This document shows positions 6,893 through 9,947 of a stretch of DNA of 9,947 bases, piece after piece; position 1 is the first letter of the stretch, and every line of letters begins with the position of its first letter. The notes below the pieces were generated by a model that worked only from the letters and a program-made list of their open reading frames with translations, had not been told where the DNA came from and searched no databases. This stretch comes from DASRRB01 sp036732755 (GTDB lineage Bacteria; Planctomycetota; B15-G4; SIAN01): the NCBI GenBank assembly GCA_036732755.1, contig DAINBU010000160.1, positions 1-9,947 of the forward strand, given 5' to 3'. The position numbers were made by a program, and so were the translations under genes.

Positions 6893-7840
6893 ATGTCGCG
6901 TCGCCTCCCCCTCTTCGTCCTCTCCCTCGCGCTGATCCCGGCGGCCGCGCGCGCCGACGAGCTCGTGCTGGCCGGCGGCTCGGTCGTGCGCGGGCCGGTG
7001 CTGAAGGAGTCGAACGACGCGCTCTTCGTCGACCTCGGCTTCACGGTGCTGACCGTCCCGAAAGCGAGCGTCCTGCAGCGCACCAGCGACGCCGATGCGG
7101 CGGCCGCGAGCAAGGCCGCGGGCGAGACGAGCAGGGGCCTCTACTCGCGCTCCGCGCTCGCCGAGCTCACGGTGAAGGAGGCGGTCGACCGCTTCGGCGA
7201 GGGGGTCGTCCTGATCAAGAACCCGAGCGCGCTCGGCTCGGGCTTCATCATCCGCGAAGACGGCCACATCGTGACCAACGCCCACGTCGTGCAGGGCGAG
7301 ACGCAGCTCACCGTCACCGTCTACAAGAAGGTCGACGGGGCGTTCGAGAAGAAGGTCTACGAGAAGGTGAAGATCCTCGCCGTGAACCCCTTCGTCGACC
7401 TCGCGCTGCTGCAGATCGACGCGGCCGAGCTCGGCGACACCAAGCTCACCAAGGTCTATCTCGGCAATGCCGACGACGTGAAGGTCGGCAACTCCGTCTT
7501 CGCGGTCGGCGCGCCGCAGGGCCTCGAGCGCACGGTGAGCGAGGGGATCGTCTCGACGACCAACCGCGAGAACAAGGGCATGGTCTACATCCAGACCACG
7601 GCCCAGGTGAACCCGGGCAACAGCGGCGGCCCGCTCTTCGACCGCAAGGGGCAGGTGGTCGGCGTCGTCGCGTGGAAGCTCCTCTTCAGCGAAGGGCTCA
7701 ACTTCGCGATCCCGATCCACTACGTGCAGCACTTCCTCGACAACCGCGACGCCTTCGCCTTCGACCGCGACAACCCCAACAACGGCCGCCACTACCTGCC
7801 CCCGCCCAAGAAGGGCGAGAAGCCGAAGGGCTCGCAGTAG
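6893..7840 (+). CDS. HtrA/DegP-like trypsin-fold serine protease, no PDZ domain
   Basis: The 315-residue protein has a clear Sec signal peptide ending ARA|DE (cleavage after residue 21), so it acts in the periplasm or outside. Residues 22-62 form a small beta-rich segment with D-E-L-x-L-x-G-G and G-x-V-x-x-E patterns, a type of segment often seen ahead of exported proteins in GC-rich environmental bacteria. The S1C protease domain spans about 95-285: His131 in TNAHVV, Asp169 in DLALLQID and Ser244 in GNSGGP form the triad, with GSGF at 115-118 and a GLNFAIP strand at 268-274. The protein ends in a Pro/Lys-rich tail with no PDZ domain, unlike DegP or DegS, so it probably lacks PDZ-based substrate gating. 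Likely roles are envelope protein quality control or processing of a specific exported protein. It opens the rightward unit; the next gene starts 18 nt later. The protease family is very secure; the substrate is unknown. Confidence 0.96.
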   Translation: MSRRLPLFVLSLALIPAAARADELVLAGGSVVRGPVLKESNDALFVDLGFTVLTVPKASVLQRTSDADAAAASKAAGETSRGLYSRSALAELTVKEAVDRFGEGVVLIKNPSALGSGFIIREDGHIVTNAHVVQGETQLTVTVYKKVDGAFEKKVYEKVKILAVNPFVDLALLQIDAAELGDTKLTKVYLGNADDVKVGNSVFAVGAPQGLERTVSEGIVSTTNRENKGMVYIQTTAQVNPGNSGGPLFDRKGQVVGVVAWKLLFSEGLNFAIPIHYVQHFLDNRDAFAFDRDNPNNGRHYLPPPKKGEKPKGSQ

Positions 7841-7858
7841 GCCGGGCTTCCGCCGTTC

Positions 7859-8641
7859 ATGGTCCGCCTTTCCCCGATCCCGCTCGACGAGCTGCGTCGC
7901 CGCGTCGCGGCGGTCCCGGTCTGGTACCACAAGATCGAGCTCGCGCCGGGCGTCGTCACGCCGGGCGAGTTCGACATGCGGCCGTTCGTCGGGCGCTACG
8001 GCTTCCCCGCGTCGCTCGCCGGCCTCTCCGCCGTCGACGTCGGCTGCTCGAACGGCTTCTTCTCGTTCCACCTCGAGTCGCTCGGCGCGGCGCGCGTCGT
8101 CGCCGTCGAGCTGCGCTCGGTGGTCGACCACGACGTCCCCAAGTGGTACCTGGAGCGGGAGGTCGCGCGCCTCGGCACGCGCGAGATCGAGCGCATGAAC
8201 CGCGAGCAGCTCGAGGCGGGCTTCCTCCTCGCGCGCGACGCGCTCGGCTCGGGCGTCGAGTTCCGCCGTCACCACGTCTACGAGCTCGAGCGCGCCATGC
8301 CGGCCGAGTTCGACCTGGTCTTGTGCAGCAACCTGCTGCACCACCTGCGCGACCCGGTCGGCGCCCTCGAGAACCTGCGTGCCGCCGGCAAGCCGGGCGC
8401 GCGCTTCATCCTGGGCTGCTCGTGCGACCTCGACCACGACGCGAGCTACGCCGTCTTCGCCGGCGACTTCCAATGGGTGATGTGGTGGACGATGAGCCGC
8501 GAGGCGATCCTGCGCATGTGCCGCTTCGCCGGCTTCGAGCAGGTCGAGTGGATGGGCCACTTCGAATTCACGCCGGCGCGCTTCCCGAAGCACGTCGGGA
8601 AGATGGGGATCATCCACGCGCGCGTCCCGGCGGAGGCGTGA
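7859..8641 (+). CDS. Class I SAM-dependent methyltransferase, CmoB/DUF1698-like
   Basis: The 260-residue protein has a Rossmann methyltransferase core. Motif I is VDVGCSNGFFSF (59-70), the acidic residue after strand 2 is E84 in VVAVEL, and the strand-4 region is FDLVLCSNLLHHLRDP (151-166). Upstream, WYHKIEL followed by VVTPGEFD (22-39) is a signature of a methyltransferase group related to DUF1698/CmoB, where W-[FY]-H-x-I and T-x-G precede the core. CmoB carboxymethylates tRNA wobble uridine, but many relatives of this size act on small molecules or glycans, so the tRNA role should not be assumed. The stretch 86-135 is a helical insertion between strands 2 and 3, and 188-240 is Trp/Phe-rich and may shape the substrate pocket. 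No Shine-Dalgarno is obvious before the ATG, so translation may depend on the protease gene upstream. A radical SAM gene follows 3 nt after the stop, suggesting joint action. Confidence 0.9.
   Translation: MVRLSPIPLDELRRRVAAVPVWYHKIELAPGVVTPGEFDMRPFVGRYGFPASLAGLSAVDVGCSNGFFSFHLESLGAARVVAVELRSVVDHDVPKWYLEREVARLGTREIERMNREQLEAGFLLARDALGSGVEFRRHHVYELERAMPAEFDLVLCSNLLHHLRDPVGALENLRAAGKPGARFILGCSCDLDHDASYAVFAGDFQWVMWWTMSREAILRMCRFAGFEQVEWMGHFEFTPARFPKHVGKMGIIHARVPAEA
8632..8636 (+). promoter_or_regulatory. Shine-Dalgarno GGAGG for the radical SAM gene
   Basis: GGAGG lies inside the end of the methyltransferase gene, 8 nt before the GTG at 8645. This is the best ribosome-binding site in the rightward unit and decides the GTG start, since no ATG is nearby in that frame. 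Confidence 0.8.
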
Positions 8642-8644
8642 GCC

Positions 8645-9862
8645 GTGGCCGCGACGTCTGCGCTCGCCGAGGCGCTCGCGCGCAGGAAGGAGGAGAACAG
8701 CCTCCTGCTGCGCGAGGACCTGGCGCGGCGCGCGACGGAGTTCCGCGGGCTGCCCGAGGTGGTCGCGCTCCACACCACCGAGCGCTGCAACCTGCGCTGC
8801 GTCATGTGCCCGCGCGCGCTCGGGCAGGGGAAGCTGCAGCTGTCGCGCGACCGCATGGCGGCCGTCTGCGACGAGCTCTTCCCGACGGCGAAGAAGGTCG
8901 CGCTGTCGGGCGCCGCCGGCGAGCCGCTCCTCTCCGACTTCGACCTCGTGCTCGAGCGCGCGCTCGCCCACGGAGTGCGCGTCGACGTCGTCACCAACGG
9001 CACCGAGCTGACCGAGGCGCTTTACCGGACCGCGGCGCCGGCCTTCGACCACGTGAACGTCTCGATCGACTCGCACCTCCCCGAGGTCTACGAGCGCATC
9101 CGCGTCGGCAGCCGCTTCGAGCGCGTCGACCGCAACCTGCACGCGATCGTCGCGGCGCGGCGCGCGCGTCCCGACGGCGTCCTCCTCTCGCTCAGCGCGG
9201 TGGTGATGCGCTCGACGCTGCCCCACCTCGACGGCCTGGTGCGCTACGCGCGGGAGCTCGGTGTCGATGGCCTGATCCTGCAGCGGCTGAGCCACTCGGC
9301 CAAGCCGACCCCCGAGGAGGATCCCTTCGCGAGCCCGGGTGCGGCGGCGGTCGGCGCGGCGCTGCTCGGCGCGCGCGCGACCGCGGCCGAGGTCGGACTC
9401 AACCTGTTCGCGAGCGAGTTCACCGCCGAGTTCGGCGTCGCGAACCTGCTGGTCGCGCCGCCGCGCGCGAAGGTACCGGACGAGCTCGCCAACGGCCCGC
9501 TCTGCTCCTACCTCATCCAGCACTTCGGGGTGCAGCCGNNNNNNNNNNACCCGTGCTGCTACCCGACCGACTACGTGATGGGGAACGTCCGCTTCGAGTC
9601 GCCGCGCGCCATCTGGAACTCGCGCGCCGCGCAGCGCCTGCGCGCGGCGCACTACGCGCGGCGGCCCGCGCTCTTCTGCGCCGGCTGCCTCCACGCGCCC
9701 CACCTGCCGCCGCGCGGACCGCGCTGGTGGGTCGACGCGCTGCGCAAGGGCCGCATGGCGGTCGCCTACGCGAGGAACCGCCGGCGGCGCGCGCGCCTCG
9801 AGTCACGCGACGTCGAAGAGCGTCGGCGCGTCGCTGCACAGAGTGAACAGCCGCGCGGGTGA
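8645..9862 (+). CDS. Radical SAM/SPASM-type enzyme, sequence gap inside the SPASM region
   Basis: The product is about 405 residues, including four undetermined ones. The radical SAM motif is CNLRCVMC (48-55), which binds the catalytic [4Fe-4S] cluster and SAM; a GEP element (92-94), VVTNGT (115-120) and NVSID (138-142) continue the TIM-barrel pattern. The C-terminus has a SPASM-like cysteine set: C287, the CC pair at 304-305, C345 and C348 in CAGC, with GNV and AIWNS between, as in enzymes with one or two auxiliary clusters. Known relatives modify peptides, cofactors, sugars or proteins by radical chemistry; the substrate here is unknown. Ten Ns at 9539-9548 replace part of the region before the CC pair, but the frame continues cleanly. 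The last ~50 residues are Arg-rich, and the final 20 codons overlap a convergent gene and lose the local GC3 bias, so the true end may be degenerate. The GTG start follows the methyltransferase stop by 3 nt. Confidence 0.92.
   Translation: MAATSALAEALARRKEENSLLLREDLARRATEFRGLPEVVALHTTERCNLRCVMCPRALGQGKLQLSRDRMAAVCDELFPTAKKVALSGAAGEPLLSDFDLVLERALAHGVRVDVVTNGTELTEALYRTAAPAFDHVNVSIDSHLPEVYERIRVGSRFERVDRNLHAIVAARRARPDGVLLSLSAVVMRSTLPHLDGLVRYARELGVDGLILQRLSHSAKPTPEEDPFASPGAAAVGAALLGARATAAEVGLNLFASEFTAEFGVANLLVAPPRAKVPDELANGPLCSYLIQHFGVQPXXXXPCCYPTDYVMGNVRFESPRAIWNSRAAQRLRAAHYARRPALFCAGCLHAPHLPPRGPRWWVDALRKGRMAVAYARNRRRRARLESRDVEERRRVAAQSEQPRG
9539..9548. other. Assembly gap (10 Ns)
   Basis: Ten consecutive undetermined bases lie inside the radical SAM gene just before the SPASM cysteine pair. 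Ten is a common scaffold placeholder, so the true missing length may differ. The SPASM motifs continue in the same frame after it, so the true length should equal 1 modulo 3. Confidence 0.95.
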
Positions 9863-9947
9863 GTCCGGCGCGCGCGGCCCGCGGTCGACGCGCAGCAGCG
9901 CCTCGGGCGCGTCGCTCCAATCGGCCGCGAATTCGTGCGCAACCACC
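9803..9947 (-). CDS. 3' end of a leftward gene, cut by the window edge
   Basis: Reading leftward from the edge, one frame stays open for 47 codons and stops at TGA (9805-9803). The visible residues include HEFAADWSDAPEALLRV and end FTLCSDAPTLFDVA, a balanced composition unlike the Arg/Ala-rich shadow frames. Third positions are G or C in about 42 of 47 codons, similar to the confirmed genes. In the 60 bp shared with the radical SAM gene, that gene has G or C in only about 12 of 19 third positions, so the leftward frame is the better-shaped one there. The family is not recognisable from this fragment. It is convergent to the rightward unit with a 3' overlap. Confidence 0.55.
   Translation of the reverse strand, partial: VVAHEFAADWSDAPEALLRVDRGPRAPDSPARLFTLCSDAPTLFDVA

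Noticed and set aside
7859..8641. Naming the methyltransferase cmoB
   Set aside because: The N-terminal signature is related, but the protein is shorter than typical CmoB, and its partner is a radical SAM enzyme rather than CmoA. The substrate cannot be inferred.
6680..9703. Leftward open frame of about 1000 codons across the protease, methyltransferase and radical SAM genes
   Set aside because: It covers three genes with unmistakable family motifs on the plus strand and reads as Arg/Glu/Val/Ala-rich shadow. Very high GC removes stop codons from the antisense frame.

Overview
The window is very GC-rich bacterial DNA with third codon positions almost saturated with G or C. It carries a 10-N scaffold gap at 9539-9548, which suggests a draft or metagenome-assembled genome. 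Sec-type signal peptides, calcium-binding propeller repeats, an HtrA-type protease and a multi-span membrane protein fit a didermic, environmental lineage such as Planctomycetota or Myxococcota. That placement is a guess from gene style; no phylogenetic marker gene is present.

Layout: two divergent transcription units flank a 119-bp spacer (6774-6892). The leftward unit has four tightly packed genes: an exported protein with 14 FG-GAP/VCBS calcium motifs (4425-6773), an exported DUF3352-like protein with an internal duplication (2602-4419), a multi-span membrane protein that resembles GT-C/TMTC-type glycosyltransferases in its N-terminal half (773-2563), and a LOG-family nucleotide phosphoribohydrolase (186-776). 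Gaps are 5 nt, 38 nt and a 4-nt GTGA overlap, so the four are probably co-transcribed. The first three products are all envelope or export proteins; the LOG enzyme is cytosolic and its link to them is unclear.

The rightward unit has three genes: a PDZ-less HtrA-like serine protease with a small N-terminal beta domain (6893-7840), a class I SAM-dependent methyltransferase with a WYH...TPG N-terminal signature (7859-8641), and a radical SAM enzyme with a SPASM-type C-terminal cysteine set, interrupted in the assembly by the N gap (8645-9862). The methyltransferase and radical SAM genes are 3 nt apart and look functionally paired; the protease may be only a transcriptional neighbour. At the right edge, the last 47 codons of a leftward gene (9803-9947) overlap the radical SAM gene tail to tail by 60 bp.

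The left edge (1-185) has no gene I can support. I see no tRNA, rRNA, CRISPR array, insertion sequence or phage feature. The items most worth attention are the export operon (double propeller, duplicated DUF3352-like protein, GT-C-like membrane protein) and the methyltransferase/radical SAM pair. Neither can be called a new system from sequence alone.
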